The notes: a model not told the origin generated them from the sequence alone. Positions 12,451-24,604 are shown, numbered from the stretch's first letter. The stretch is DNA of 64,000 bases from Microstegium vimineum (GCA_022036555.1 CM039122.1:248001-312000), one strand, 5' to 3'. Program-made: numbers and translations.

Positions 12451-12774
12451 CGCTGTAAAAAATCCATCAATGTAAATCAATAGAAGACCAGTGACAAATC
12501 AATCCCCCAGCCTCATTTGCTTCATATGACTAAAACATGAATAGAAAAGAAAAACACATAGAGAGGATACTCACGTGATCAGTGTGTGAAAAAAGGGCGC
12601 GAGGTGTCGTTTGGTACCAATGTTTCATGCTTTTCGTCAAGTAAACTTAATAAATTTATGTTTCTATCAATTAACTCTATTTTATTACTTAGAAACTTGA
12701 CTCAAAGCTGACACCATTGAAAATCCAGGACGGTGGTGATGATGAGGTTGATTTAACAATTGATTTATTTTCCT

Positions 12775-13190
12775 TGACAAGCCATCAGGGATTCGTGATG
12801 CTCCAAACTATGAGCAGGAGATGTGCTTAGACTTAGCTAATCCCAACGACCAGTTTTCGTTGTGTATATTGAGAGAAATTTATCATGAGAACATACTACA
12901 TCTAGAATCAATTTTGAAGCCTAAGAAATCTAATAAGTCCTCTTTTGTTAAGATGTGTGTTAAATATACGGAGAGTCTATATCATCGTGCTTCAACTTAG
13001 AATTTCTAAACCTATGGTCTTGTGATGCTTCAGAAGCTTTTAAGGTAACATTGTCTTTATTTATCAAATATCATTTATGTAATGTTTTAATATCAGCACA
13101 GATAATTGTGACAATTTTTACAGGCATGTCTTTGAGGGATTGGATGAGCTGAGATTGAACGTGCTTTATGTTGGTGAGCCAAAGGTAAAT
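12775..13190 (+). pseudogene. Unrecognised exon-like gene fragments (plus)
   Basis: After an acceptor-like ACAAGCCATCAG, an open segment reads RDAPNYEQEMCLDLANPNDQ and on to LREIYHENILHLESILKPKK before a stop (about 12786-12995). A second segment (about 13123-13183) begins after TTTTTACAG, reads HVFEGLDELRLNVLYVGEPK and ends at GTAAATAA, a good donor. Together they look like two exons of a plant gene. No start or terminal exon is visible and I cannot name the family. The strand is opposite to the fragment at 11780-12450. Confidence 0.4.
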
Positions 13191-13304
13191 AACCTCTTGG
13201 CCTAATATGTCATTATATACATGAGTTCATCTTGGGATACAAATTGCTTCTAGAGCATATTCCTAAAATATCTTACAAGACTACTTGAAGGTTAAGTACA
13301 AATG

Positions 13305-13692
13305 GACATCTTGTCGTGTCGTGTAGCCCCGTGTCGTGCCTCCTTGGGCCACCGTGCCTGACGGGCCGTGCCTGGTCGTGCTTTGTGCCTGGCTACCGGG
13401 CCCGCGTGCCGTTTTACCGTGTCGGGTCGCCTGTTGGGCCAGGCCGACCCATGGTCCGTCATGCGAGAAACATTTCAAAATTATAATAAGTGTTCATCAT
13501 TTTCAGTTTTTCATAAGTGTTCATCGTTTTTAACAGGTTAGAACTCAATTGTTAGTTATCACAAATCATTTTAGCAAGTCATTTTAATCAAATTAGTCGT
13601 TGGAATCACAGTCATCGGGCCGCTCTCGTGTCGCCTCTTAGATCGGGCAGTGTCGTGCTCGGACGAGGCCAAAACATCGTGCCATGGGCCAG
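13305..13692. mobile_element. GC-rich CGTGCC-repeat element, interrupted
   Basis: Repeats of CGTGCC, GGGCCGTGCC, GTCGTGC and GGGCC build a GC-rich, palindrome-prone stretch resembling the subterminal regions of non-autonomous hAT elements in grasses. The same style resumes after the 13693-15528 insertion (ACCGTCGTGCCTCGTGCC, 15531-15550), so the two parts were once continuous. No hAT TIR or 8-bp target duplication was found. Confidence 0.5.
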
Positions 13693-15528
13693 GTGAAAGG
13701 TCCTAGATGGCTAGAGGGGGGTGAATAGCCTAATAAAATTCTACAAAATACTAGAGCAAAAGGTTAGATAACACTTAAGCGAAGCTTTTTGCTCTAGCTC
13801 TACTTAGGGTGTAAAGCCACCTATCCGATGCAATTCTAGTTAGCTAAGTGCCTATCAAACAATAGCAAAAACCTAAGGCACTTAACACAAGCTAGCAAGA
13901 ACTACTCACAAAGAGACTAACTAACAAGCTTAACTAGACAAGATATGGAAGAAGTAAATACAAGAGAGTAGGTGATTGTTATACCGATGCCTTGTGATGT
14001 ATGGATGTCAATAGGATGAACCAATCACAATGAATACCAAAGAGTAGCCGGGAGACAAGATGACAATCGATTTTTCTCCCGAGGTTCACTTGGTTGCCAC
14101 CAAGCTAGTCCCCGTTGTGTCGACTACTCAAATGGTGTTTCGGTGGCTAATTGGCAATTCACAAGCCAAGCCCACTACTCGGGCGCCACTAGAAACCACC
14201 CAAATGAGAGTAACTCAAAGACACGAGCAATCCACTAGAGTTACCCTTTGGCGCTGCGCCGAGGTGGGTACAAGCCTTCTCACAATGATGAAGCCGGCCA
14301 CGAACAATCGCCAACATGTGCCGAAGCTTCTCCTCAATCGCCAAGCCATCTAGGTGTTGGCAAACACCAAGAATAACAAGAAACTTCGCGGCGATGACGA
14401 TGACCAAGTGCCACTAAGATGCAATGCAATGATCAATGCACTTGGTTCACTCAAATTCTCACAAGAATGCAATTGAAGCAAAGAGAGATGAGTTGGGGGC
14501 TATCTCAAGCAAGCACAAATGTCTCAAGTGAATAGAAGGTGCAAGAGAGTGCCCTAGGAACCGGCCAAACCACTTAAATAGTCATCCAAGCCGAGCTAGC
14601 CGTTTTGCCCCTTTCCACTGCCTTCTCTGTGACTCCGGACGCAGTCTTCATGGGGGGTCTGGACCAACGCGCATGCGTCCGGACCCTCCTTCAATTTGAA
14701 TTTGCCCGTTGGTGCCCTTCTCTGCGCTAACGTGTCGACTTCGGACGCAAGGCAAAGTAGCGTCCGGACCAGCGTCCGGAAATATTTCCAGGGCAACCCG
14801 AGAGCATCGAGAGCCTCCGGACGCACTACACAGTGCGAGTCCGGACCATCATCTTGCGTCCGGTTGCTATGCAGTGAGCAACCAGAGAGCTCTGAAGCTC
14901 CGGACCCGCGACTGGAGGCCTGCGTCCGGACCCTCTTTAGCGTCTGGTTCCTCTGTCCAGTGAGCCCGAGGCCTAGGGTATGCCTCCGGTCGTATGACCA
15001 ATGGTCCGGATGGCATCTTGCCTGCGTCCGAACCCTGCGTCCGGAGCCCCTCTGAGAGCTAGGTCGAGCTTCTTCTTCTTCTCTAAGTCTTCAAGTGCTA
15101 ACACCTTATAATTCAAACCTTGTTCACCTGTGTTAGCCTTTGTAACATATATTTCTTGGATTTATTTTAGTTTGTGTCACTTAGGTTCATTTTATATGGA
15201 TGCAATGCAAACCTAGTGGCACATGATAACCGTAATCGAAATGAGTTTTCCCTTCTTAATAGTACGTCTATCTATCCTAAAGGTGATCAGACTCTCTATA
15301 GTGTCTTGATCACTAAACCAAAAATGACTCTATAGATATACCTTTGCCTTGAGCCCATTTTTGTTTTTCTCTTTCTTCTTTTCTTTAGTCCATGGAGCAC
15401 TTGATCCATCATGATCATCCATCTAGCTCCATGTATCAAGGTGAACCACCATATCTTGATCATTCACTTAGTTCAAGGGTTAGTCCATAGGTTTCATCAA
15501 TTAACCAAAACCAAACAAGGTCTTTCAC
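13693..15528. mobile_element. 1.84-kb non-autonomous element with GTGAAAG ends
   Basis: The element begins GTGAAAGGTCCTAGATGG and ends CCAAACAAGGTCTTTCAC. The outer seven bases are perfect inverted repeats. It is flanked on both sides by CAG (13690-13692 and 15529-15531), which fits a 3-bp target-site duplication. No transposase is visible. The interior has a block (14630-15050) packed with GTCCGGAC-like motifs. It resembles abundant grass repeats that start GGTCCTAGATGGCTAGAGGG. The 3-bp duplication would suit PIF/Harbinger or CACTA, but the ends match neither superfamily's canonical terminus. Confidence 0.7.
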
Positions 15529-15649
15529 CAGACCGTCGTGCCTCGTGCCTTATGGCCAAATATAAGGTTAAGAAAGGATAAAGTAAAGACGATTACTATC
15601 TAGTGATTGAAGTAAGAACTAATGACTAAAGTGTTTTTCAGGATATGCT

Positions 15650-16125
15650 TATCTATCAATTCTTCCCCTAAGCCTTACTGTCACTTGTCTTGATGATCTT
15701 CTTGAGCCCAATCTTGGTTCTCATATCTTCAAACTTGGTCTTGCCAAACGATTTGGTGAAAATGTCGGCTAGCTACTCTGTTGTAGAAATGTAGTCTGCC
15801 CTGATGCTTCGCTCATCCATGCAGTCTATGATTAAGTGAATCTTGGTCCTTATGTGCTTGCTCCGGTCATGGAACACTGGATTCTTGACAAGTGCCAGTG
15901 CAAACTTGTTGTCCACCTTCAGTTCCACAACTTCCACTCTTCTTCACAGCAGCAACATTGATAGCCATAGTGCTTGTGTTGCTCATATAGTCTTGGCCAC
16001 ATACTCAGCTTCATAGCTTGAGAGTGCTACAACCTTCTGCTTAATTGACTGCCAACTGACCAAGTTGTTATCCAGGAAGAAAAGGCAGCCATTTGTGCTT
16101 TTGCTTGAATCAACATCACCAGCAA
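15650..16125 (-). pseudogene. Ty1/copia RNase H remnant
   Basis: Minus-strand translation gives DVDSSKSTNGCLFFLDNN, VSWQSIKQKVVALSSYEAEY and, further on, VDNKFALALVKNPVFHDRSK and LADIFTKSF. These are hallmarks of the copia RNase H and pol C-terminus. In-frame stops (after EYVAKTI and near ISTTE) and a disturbed segment around 15940 show decay. No LTR or primer-binding site was found nearby. Confidence 0.85.
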
Positions 16126-16309
16126 TATATAGAATACTATTCTACACCCACACCCACTATCCAACCAGCAATTGCCCCAGCTTCCACTGATCGGCCGGAC
16201 CTACTCGCGCGGCCCAGCTTCTTTCCCACTCAGGCGCAGGCGCAGTAGCCCAGCTTCCCCCCTGTCGGCCCACCATCCCACACTCTTCCTCGCGCGACCC
16301 AGCTTCCCC

Positions 16310-16410
16310 ACCTGCCGGCCCACCAGCCAGGATTCGAACTGGCGACCAAATACAGAGAGGTCTAGCCGAGCTGTGCTAACCAGCCCAGCCTCCACTTGTT
16401 CTTGTAACAA
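16310..16410 (-). repeat. tRNA-related (SINE-like) sequence
   Basis: On the minus strand, TGGTTAGCACAGCTCGG (about 16384-16368) resembles a pol III A box and AGTTCGAATCC (16340-16330) a B box, about 30 bases apart as in a tRNA. The sequence does not fold into a complete tRNA because the acceptor stem is missing. A decayed tRNA or the head of a tRNA-derived SINE fits best. Confidence 0.45.
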
Positions 16411-16439
16411 ACACACTCCCAGACTTATTTAATAAGGCT

Positions 16440-17010
16440 ATACATGGAAAAATACCTCTATAATTAATCATATAATACATGTAAGTATTTCTTAGATATA
16501 AATACTGATTAGGATTACAACATTTATTTTAGTACGATACTAATTAGGGTTTCAGTATTTAGTTTTTTTGTTTCAGTAGTTGTCAATATTTGTTAGTATT
16601 TATTAATATTTCTATTGCAAATACCGATTAGAGTTTGAAATATTCAGTATTTTTATTTTAGTAGTTGTCAATATTTATTAGTATTTTTTTATTATGAATA
16701 GTGATTACCATGTTAATATTAAGTATTTTTGTTTCTTATGAGTATTTTTATTACGAATACTAATTATGATGTCAATATTCTTATCAGTATTTTATTCAGT
16801 ATCTTCAAGTATATCTTTAGTATTTATCAGTATCTTCGAGTACTAGTATTTTAAGTATTGTCAGTATCTAAAGTAGTTTTTTCGTCTTACAAAACAAATA
16901 CTGATAAATACTGATCAATATAGAAATAAAAAAAACTAAATATTAACACTACTGTAATAAAAATACTGATAGTATTAACAAATACCGACCAACTTAGTTC
17001 ACAGCTTAAT
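16440..17010. repeat. AT-rich CAGTATT/AATACTG foldback-like repeat
   Basis: The left three quarters repeat CAGTATT, TAGTATT and TCAATATTTATTAG. The right end carries the complement (AAATACTGAT, AATACTGATA). The two parts could pair as an imperfect foldback. No gene is present. Confidence 0.5.
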
Positions 17011-17047
17011 ATTCAGCTTAATACTGAATATTAACTATTCCTTTTCA

Positions 17048-17260
17048 AAGAATGAAAAATTAGTTCACAGCCATGAGAATGTCATCAATGAAAACCACTG
17101 CACATTTTCTAAGTAGAGTTGCCAGAACTGAATTCATGACAGTCTGAAAAGTACCAGGTCCCACAGTAACTCCATAAGGTAGTACCTTGTATTCATAGTG
17201 ACCATGATGGACCAGCTGCCATTCGGACTTGATGAAATCCAGAGCACAAGTCTAGTGTTG
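17048..17260 (-). pseudogene. Ty3/gypsy reverse-transcriptase remnant
   Basis: The minus strand encodes HHGHYEYKVLPYGV, PGTFQTVMNSVL and VVFIDDILM, the conserved gypsy RT segment with the FIDD version of the catalytic YxDD box. It ends in a stop after MAVN and has no flanking pol domains, so only about 70 codons of RT survive. Confidence 0.8.
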
Positions 17261-18574
17261 TGAACCATAACGATACAAGCGAAGTACGTGCAAATAACTC
17301 TGAATGGCTCAACATAACACCCAACAAGCAAAGAGAGCGAAATTACATTTCAAACACACACATTTTCATGTCTGACGCATGACACGATGGATAGTAGCCG
17401 CCCCAACCCAAACCTCCTTCATGGTAGTTTCGTCCAACTGAATCACAATTTATCAAGGAATACTATCCAAAATTCTTCAATGTTTTAGGAACACATAACC
17501 TACAAAATTCGTTGTTAATCTATCATAGATAATCTGATGAGCTGACAACTTTCACAGAAATCTTCTAGCTTTAGGAACATGATCCTGCTGTAACTGAAAG
17601 CAGCTTCAACCATTTCCAGATTCCAACTCCATGCAGAATACAATCCTTGAGTCAATATTCTAGTCAACTGAGCTGAGTGCGCGTCATCAGATGCATAACA
17701 AAAGATTAGCCAAAGGATGTTATATGCATAAATACTTGATTCTCCGCTTGAACACAAGTGACTGTACCGGCACATAAGATAGCAACGTCAAGTTCTGTTT
17801 CGTTTACCAACACCACAGATTCAGATGCAGGCACCGTCAACTGGCAGGTTCAGTATAAAAGCAGTCAGGGTTCTTCAAAGGTCCTCCAAACAACAGCGGA
17901 TTCAGTCTGCCAATCAGAATCAGTCAGGCTGTGTCAAAGATCCAGTAAACAACAGTTACGCAGCAAGCCTCACTTGGCATTTCACATGAGTCAAGCATGT
18001 CTTGTTAGGACCACACCAAATATTAAATTGCCATACACCTCGAATTGCATTCATTTTTTCTGAATTTTCGTTTTTTTTGTGATAAAAAAAAGGCATGAGA
18101 GAGGGTTGCATTAACTGTTGAATATTCAAGATGCTGAACAAATGTCGACTAAGACTTAAAGAATTTTCACAGAACACAGGCTAAAAATATATCATACTTT
18201 CTGCAGGGCGGCACAGTGACAACACATTAGATGTTCTTGTTTCTTCAACCAGGGAAGAGTGCCCTGTGACCCTCATCCTGTTTTCTGTTGAACCATTAAG
18301 AAATTCAGAGAAACATGCTTCACAACATCAAGGTAATACTGCACAAATACAGCATTCAGCTAGGTCAAAATAACCAATGAAGCATCAATAAAACAGTGGT
18401 ATGAAAACCAATAATTAGTTAGACACAATTTCTCATAATTTAATTGTTCATTTTCTTTTTGTCACATAATCTGAACAATGGATAACAAGATTAGTGATCC
18501 AAATTTCCCAGCACATCTTTATTGTTAACATATATAAACAAAAGGCAGGGTTGGTTTTCATACTCACCAGGAAC
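17261..18574. other. 3' flank of the C78 peptidase gene
   Basis: No gene is supported here. Short open frames (17515-18177) show no family features. The right end is presumably 3' untranslated sequence of the minus-strand peptidase. Confidence 0.4.
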
Positions 18575-21148
18575 CTAAAACCTGACTAGTATACTATCAT
18601 TATTAATATCCTTCAGTTGCTCCATCTCTTCTGAACTAGCAATTCCAGGATCCACATAACACAACTGCTAACATGACATATACACCAGAGAATGTATTAT
18701 ATAAGTGTACAAATTCATGCAAGCCTTCTAAATTCCATGTACTTTGTGACATTTGATGTACCTGATATTGTGGCTTCCTGAGCGTGTGGACACCTCTCTT
18801 CACCTGACGCTGCCATCCCTTTTTGCTTCTTAGAGACCTTTCTAGATCTGCAGTTCTCTGTGGCATTAAAGGAAAACATTTGAATCGCATACTAACAAAG
18901 AAACAGCAATTAAAAGTCTACACTAGCAGTTTCAGAATGGACTATGCATGCAAAATAAGGATCCAAAGCAAAGAAATATAATCCACAATATGTTGCAACA
19001 CATCAAAACAGTGACTTGGTACAACGAAGGTTGGCATTTCTGAAGTCTAAGCTGCTGCTTTCACAATCAATATCACAAGAGTCTATTCACATGAAGCTAG
19101 AGGGCCTGAAGATATTCTATAGAGCTAAACATACATCCACGCTGAGCTAGACACCAGATGTTCAGTTTATGTTGGTGGTCCTCAAAGTAATTGTTCAGCA
19201 AAAAGCATGAAGAACGAAAAGCCAAAAATACCAAATAGTGCAACACTTGCTGAGCTTTGAAACCAACAAACTTACACCATAAGCTGATCTTCAAATAGAC
19301 TGAAATTAAATACAATTAACTGACAACTAAAGGGAAAACAGTTCACACCAATAAAATTAATGATAACTGTAACTTACATGGCCAGGATCTAAAATCAAAA
19401 GGCTGTATTGTTCTTGAGATCCACCATGACCCATTTTCTTTTGAATCCCAACTATTGTCCTTGAATGACCTTGATGTTGAAAATATAGTGGCCTGTGAAT
19501 GGTACCTCTTTATTAGTTACTCTATAACAGAGTAACTTGTAGATACTGTAAGCATTTCAGATTATGGGATAGAACATTTCTCAAAAGGGAGACATATAAG
19601 CTCTTACGTTTTATTGCTGACAGTGACACGCTTGTGTGGCAAATCTATCAGAACACTCACTTGCAAAGTAGTTACAAACCCAGTCAACAAGGACCTGTTG
19701 TCCTCTCATACTTTGAGCATCCTCTCGACAAAGTTCAGACGATGATTTTGGAGATTTATTTTTTATTAAGAACTTGTCCATAGGTCCTTGTACTTGACTC
19801 GCTGCACGCCTTCCATTCTTACTTTGGAGGTCAGATGATTCTGTGCTATCAAAATCTACAATCCTTGCGCGGAGGCCAAACGAGCGGAAGAGGGTAGCAC
19901 ATTCTGTAGTCCCTATCCATTTCTTGGCACCATAGACTTTGTTATGAAAGTGGCTGGAGCCTACCGTATCAAAATTTTTATCCCAAGCAATCTCAAGCCA
20001 CCGCTGGAGTGAAGAGATGTCAGGAACAAATCCAAAACCACCAAATAATACTTCTCTAGCTTCTGGTCTTTGCTTCAATAGATGAGAGCTCAGCATCTGA
20101 ATATTTCTCCATCCACATCCCCATCCCTTATCTTCTGATGAAAGACTCTGATGATGGTCAATATAGCCCGATATAATACTTGTCAATGAACCAGCTTCTG
20201 ACTCCAAGCAGTCCCTCAACAAGCTCATAATATCGCCTTCCACTTCTTGAACTTTGCTTCGAATCTGTGCTCCAATCAAACAAGAGATTTGATCATCCAA
20301 TAGCTTGTTGTAATGGCATGAATATCCACTCTGACTCGATGAGGCCCCTAGAGTATTGGAGTCACTGGTGAATGATCCACTATAAAGTTTTGGGTCATTC
20401 TGCAAAAAAGATCACCTGAATTATAACCCTACCAAAATAAGGAAAGCAAAACATCGAGTACCAAGGCATTTCTGGACTAGTGGATCACAAACCAGGACAA
20501 TTGGAACAGTATTTCACTTTCTGCTCAATTCTAAGCATATCTCTGATGAAGGTTTTAACAGCAACAGCACCAGGAGGTAAGTATGTGCATCTTTCAAACA
20601 ATACATGTGAACACTGTATGGCGCCCCTACCCCCCACACAGAAATTGTACTACTGAAATGAATAATGATCCACACCTATAATATTCTTAAACGAAAGAGA
20701 TAAACTTGTGAGCAGAATATTCCGATGGTATCTTTACTAGATTCAGCAAGTGCTATGCAGAGAAAACCTTTCAAAGTTCCAATTATTGAAATGGACCATG
20801 ATCTACAGCTACTATTATTAAAAAACAATGTGAGAGAAAAAAGGCAAAGCGAGATTATTACCATGGTATCTGTACTTGATGATTCAGCAATTGTCATCTG
20901 ATGTGCTAATTCCATGTCCCTTTGGAGTTGATCATCATCAAAGTGGCTATTGGCATGCCTACAAATGATTATGGCAAACATTGCATAAGATAGTGGTATG
21001 TTCTGTATAATGCCATGGAGAAAAAAAAAGAAGAAGAAGAGAGGAGACGCTCAATTGCAGAAGCATGGAGAAGAATCCTCCATTACCATTCCAGCTCAAC
21101 CGTGAGAACTTGTATATTGCAGATGGGACAGGATGAGATCGCCTCCAT
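18575..21148 (-). CDS. ZUFSP/ZUP1-type C78 ubiquitin peptidase with a frame break
   Basis: Six coding exons: 21087-21148, 20862-20958, 19608-20399, 19378-19492, 18762-18857 and 18575-18664. The protein would be about 416 residues. A C2H2 finger opens it (Cys7, Cys10, His22, His26). The peptidase signature is DKGWGCGWRNIQ with candidate nucleophile Cys148, then QGHSRTIVGI (His) and LLILDPGH (Asp). This family includes human ZUP1, which cleaves K63-linked ubiquitin chains, and UFM1 peptidases; the finger and the GWGCGWRN box favour the ZUFSP branch. The third exon is 792 bp and reads into a stop after CHCQQ, but the next frame continues HKRVTVSNKT into exon 4 in correct phase. A 2-bp loss in a CA repeat (about 19633-19637) would explain it. 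The start follows an acceptor at 21149, so a non-coding first exon lies upstream. Confidence 0.85.
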
Positions 21149-23482
21149 AGGAATTCTGCTACAGTTGAAAAACAATGGGGGAAAAGCGTCAGGCACAGAA
21201 GTAGGAGCCAAATATTAACATCACACATGGTTTAGTAACCCTTTAGCGAGTAGAAGCATATTAATCTCTCTTTGAAAAGTCAAATAAATAGAGGCAGCAG
21301 TTATGAGAGGCATGAGGATCAATATCCTACACAGAACTTGATCAAGACATATTAGTGATGCCATGAGCATCAAAAGGTGAAGGAAACTGTCAAGATGTAC
21401 AATTAGTATATTATATATAATGTGCAGATGTGACGGAAACATTGGACCGGACCTGAAAAACATATCTGGTACGTGCATAGCACAGAGCTTAACTAGAAGC
21501 AGTGTTGTTCCCTGCCATTTTAGTTGTTACAGTACTACTGAAGATCTCATAAACTCATAGTGAGCAATCAGTGTTGAACTAAATATTGAGTTCGTGACCA
21601 ATCAGTGTCATCGAGTCGAGACTTAGATGTGAGTGCCAAATACACAATCAAGGTGTATCATGCATGACGCCAGAATAAGGGATGAAAAATGAGTGGGGCA
21701 CTTGTACAGTTAAATATGTTTATAATAAGAACAGAACAGTGGTGTCCCTGTAGCTGCTGAAATATAATAATGCTAGTTTGTATTTCTTCTCATAAGAGCT
21801 AGAATAAACATGCTACTATTAGTAGCAGATATGCTAAGCACCACGTCAGGTATCGATTCGAAGCACGATGAAGTAGCACAGCAATATCCGTTGCGTTCAA
21901 TGAATAATGATGATTACGTTTTCGTCCATCACAAGCAGCAGGCATGGATTTGCAAAGCAGAGGACTCTGTAGAAAGGAAGATATGTGCGCGGGTACATAG
22001 GATTTGAGGAGAGTAGGTCGAGAAAGACGCATACCAAATTCCAGCGCCAACTGATGGTAGCAGTAGCAGGGGCAGCAACGGAGAGGGAGACGTTCGTTCC
22101 CCAACTCCAACGCGGGCGGCCCTATGGGCTCAAGGATTGAAGCCGCTTCAATCGGATGGAGGACAGGCTGCTCCTGGAGGTGCGACGCGGAGCACCGGCG
22201 GCGAGATTGGAATTGGAGGGCGGGGTTTTTTTTTGTGTGCGCTTCGCTTCGCTTCGCGGCGGTGGGCGAGGAGAAGGAAGGCAGAAATGAGGAACGCGAG
22301 GGAGCCGGGCGACTGATCAGACGAGAGCAGCGCGGCTTGTTGATGGGCCTAACGGGGGAGCACTATTGGGCTCACAAGCTGAGACGTATGGGCCGGAGTG
22401 TGTTTGGTTTGTGCAAAGTCAATCAAAAAAAATTTACATGACGCGGAGGTCGACCAGCGGCCGGCGGCTACAGCGGAGAGCCAGGAGGCCGGCGCCGGCG
22501 GGTGGCGCCTGCAACGCTCCTCACGTGCGGGTCGTGCGGCGTCCGTCAGCAGCAACCAGCAGGGTTTGGGGTGAGCTTGAGGCCTGTGGAATTACATGGC
22601 CCTATAGGGAGTTATTGGGCCAACGGCGACGGTGAGGGGCTTACAGAAAAAAAAAAGTAGGAAACAGAAGTGGGGAAAAAATCATCAGTTTATTTATTTA
22701 GTTTGCTGCCATGGATGTATGTACCTATGTATATAAAGTGAGATGAGCAGCAGCAGAACACAGGTAATTTATGAAAACAGTTCAGTACAAACGAAAGAAA
22801 TATTCAGAACATGGTCTGATTTGCCTAGCTTCGGGGTGCGGGGAGCGACCTCTCCTGTTAGATGAATATAATGTAATATGTAAGAACAAGTAGAACAAAC
22901 ACTTAATTGCAAATAAGAGATGAAGGTTCAGATGTGATACATATGAAGGTGGGGTAACGGATGGTCTAGTCGACACACCGCGTCTACAAGAAAGTAGCAG
23001 CAGCTAAACTTTCATCTAAACAAAACTCAATCTATTTGTGGCGGCTCTAGGGGATATAAGGAGGAGGAAGGACGACCACAAGAGTCCTGGTGTCGTCCTA
23101 CGACCCTAGAATGAGTCCCTAATAGACTCAACTTGATACACGGTAATATAATATAATATAGTGTCTAAGTATATATGCAGAAAGTAAAGGTACTGTAGTA
23201 TGGTATAGCTAGGCCATCATATCCATTGCATGACGAGATAAGATGATAAGAATGGGTTGGGTAGCGCAGATATTAATTAGTAGTGTGTTGCAGTCATCTT
23301 TTCATGTCGGCCGCCCCTCCCCCCGAGACGTGATCCGATATAATCCACCCCCTTTTCAGCTGTGTTGCCCTCTAGCTAGCCAATTCAGTTCCAGTTAGTT
23401 TCAAAAAAAAAAATCAGTTCCAGTTTTGCTACCATAGACAGATTCGTTCGTCAGCTAGCATATATGTAATTTATTTGAGCTG
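21149..23482. other. 5' region of the peptidase gene and intergenic DNA
   Basis: The coding start sits two codons inside an exon, so at least one non-coding 5' exon is expected; a donor-like GGTATGCGTC on the minus strand near 22030 is a candidate. The GC-rich area at 22040-22560 may be the promoter. It contains GGGCC motifs and a CGCTTCGCTTCGCTTCGCGG stretch (22239-22258). From 22660 to 23482 the DNA is AT-rich and I see no gene. Confidence 0.4.
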
Positions 23483-24335
23483 TTTACCTATATGGCCCTG
23501 AAAAAACTACCCCTATTTTTTTTTAACTTAGCTGTATGGTCTCAAAATAATTTTTTCTTCCTTCTATGGCCTTCCGTCCGTTTCAACTCGCTAACGGTGT
23601 TAACTTTTGGGTAAAATTACCATTTTGCTCATAGCGGGACAAAATAAGATTTTAATAGAAAAATTGTATCTATTTCATACCATCTCGGATGAGGACGAAT
23701 TTTATATGAAAATTATAGCACTCGACGAGATCTACACCTTTTTAGTTTCAAGGTTTTTAATTTGAAATCGTTAAGTTGTTAAAAAAACTAAACAAAGTTT
23801 CAGCAGTATATCAGTCGTATACAATCACTTGTCGCCTCGAAAAAATCATATCTTTATTATATAGTATTAAACAAAAATATTTTATTTATGAAAGTTGTAG
23901 TTCTCGATGAGATCTACAACTTTATAGTTGCATGTTTTCTCATTTGAGATCATTACGATGCTAAAAAAATAATATAAATATTAAATATTGCTGAAACTTT
24001 ATTTAATTTTTTTTGAATAACTTAACGATCTCAAATTAAAAAACTCAAAACTACAAAGTTGTATATATCGTCAATTGCTACAATTTTCATATAAAACTCG
24101 TCCTCATCCGAGGTCATATGAAATAGATACAGTTTTTCTATTAAAATATTATTTTGTCCCGCTATGGGTAAAATGGTAATTTTATTCAACAGTTAACACC
24201 GTTAGCGACCAGAATCGGACGGAAGGCCATAGAAGGAAGAAAATTTCATTTTGAGACTATAGAAGTAAGTTCAAAAAAAAATATGATCATACAAGAAAGA
24301 TGTTTTTTTTTTCAAGACCATACAAGTAAATATCT
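23483..24335. mobile_element. 850-bp inverted-repeat (foldback) element
   Basis: The left arm (about 23483-23795) and right arm (about 24010-24335) are inverted copies sharing ATGGTCT(C)AAAATxA, CTTCCTTCTATGGCCTTCCG, GCTAACGGTGTTAAC, CATAGCGGGACAAAATA, AGATAC and GGATGAGGACGA blocks. The spacer (about 200 bp) also has local inverted symmetry. Candidate flanking duplications are TTTATTTGAGC (left) and TTTATTTCAGC (right), with one mismatch. That length would suit a Mutator-type element (9-11 bp), but the assignment is tentative. There is no coding capacity. Confidence 0.8.
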
Positions 24336-24604
24336 CTTTATTTCAGCGGCTGAGCTATTGTTTCACGGTAACTGAATCCAGTTGGGACATAAAATGCATG
24401 AATTTTGACACTTCTTGGTTGGTGAATACTAAAGAAGAAGAATGGCAGACTGTAGCATTTTTTTTTCATGATCTGTGCTGTCATATAAACAGCACTGTAT
24501 TCGCAAGCAAGGAAGGAACGCGGACAAGCGCGCACGTACGTACAAGCAGACAAGCAGAGGCGGTTAGGGATAGATCCTGGAAATGGGCTTGTCATGTCAT
24601 ACTG

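Noticed and set aside
16310..16410. Intact tRNA gene
   Set aside because: A- and B-box-like motifs are present, but no acceptor stem pairs and no complete cloverleaf forms.
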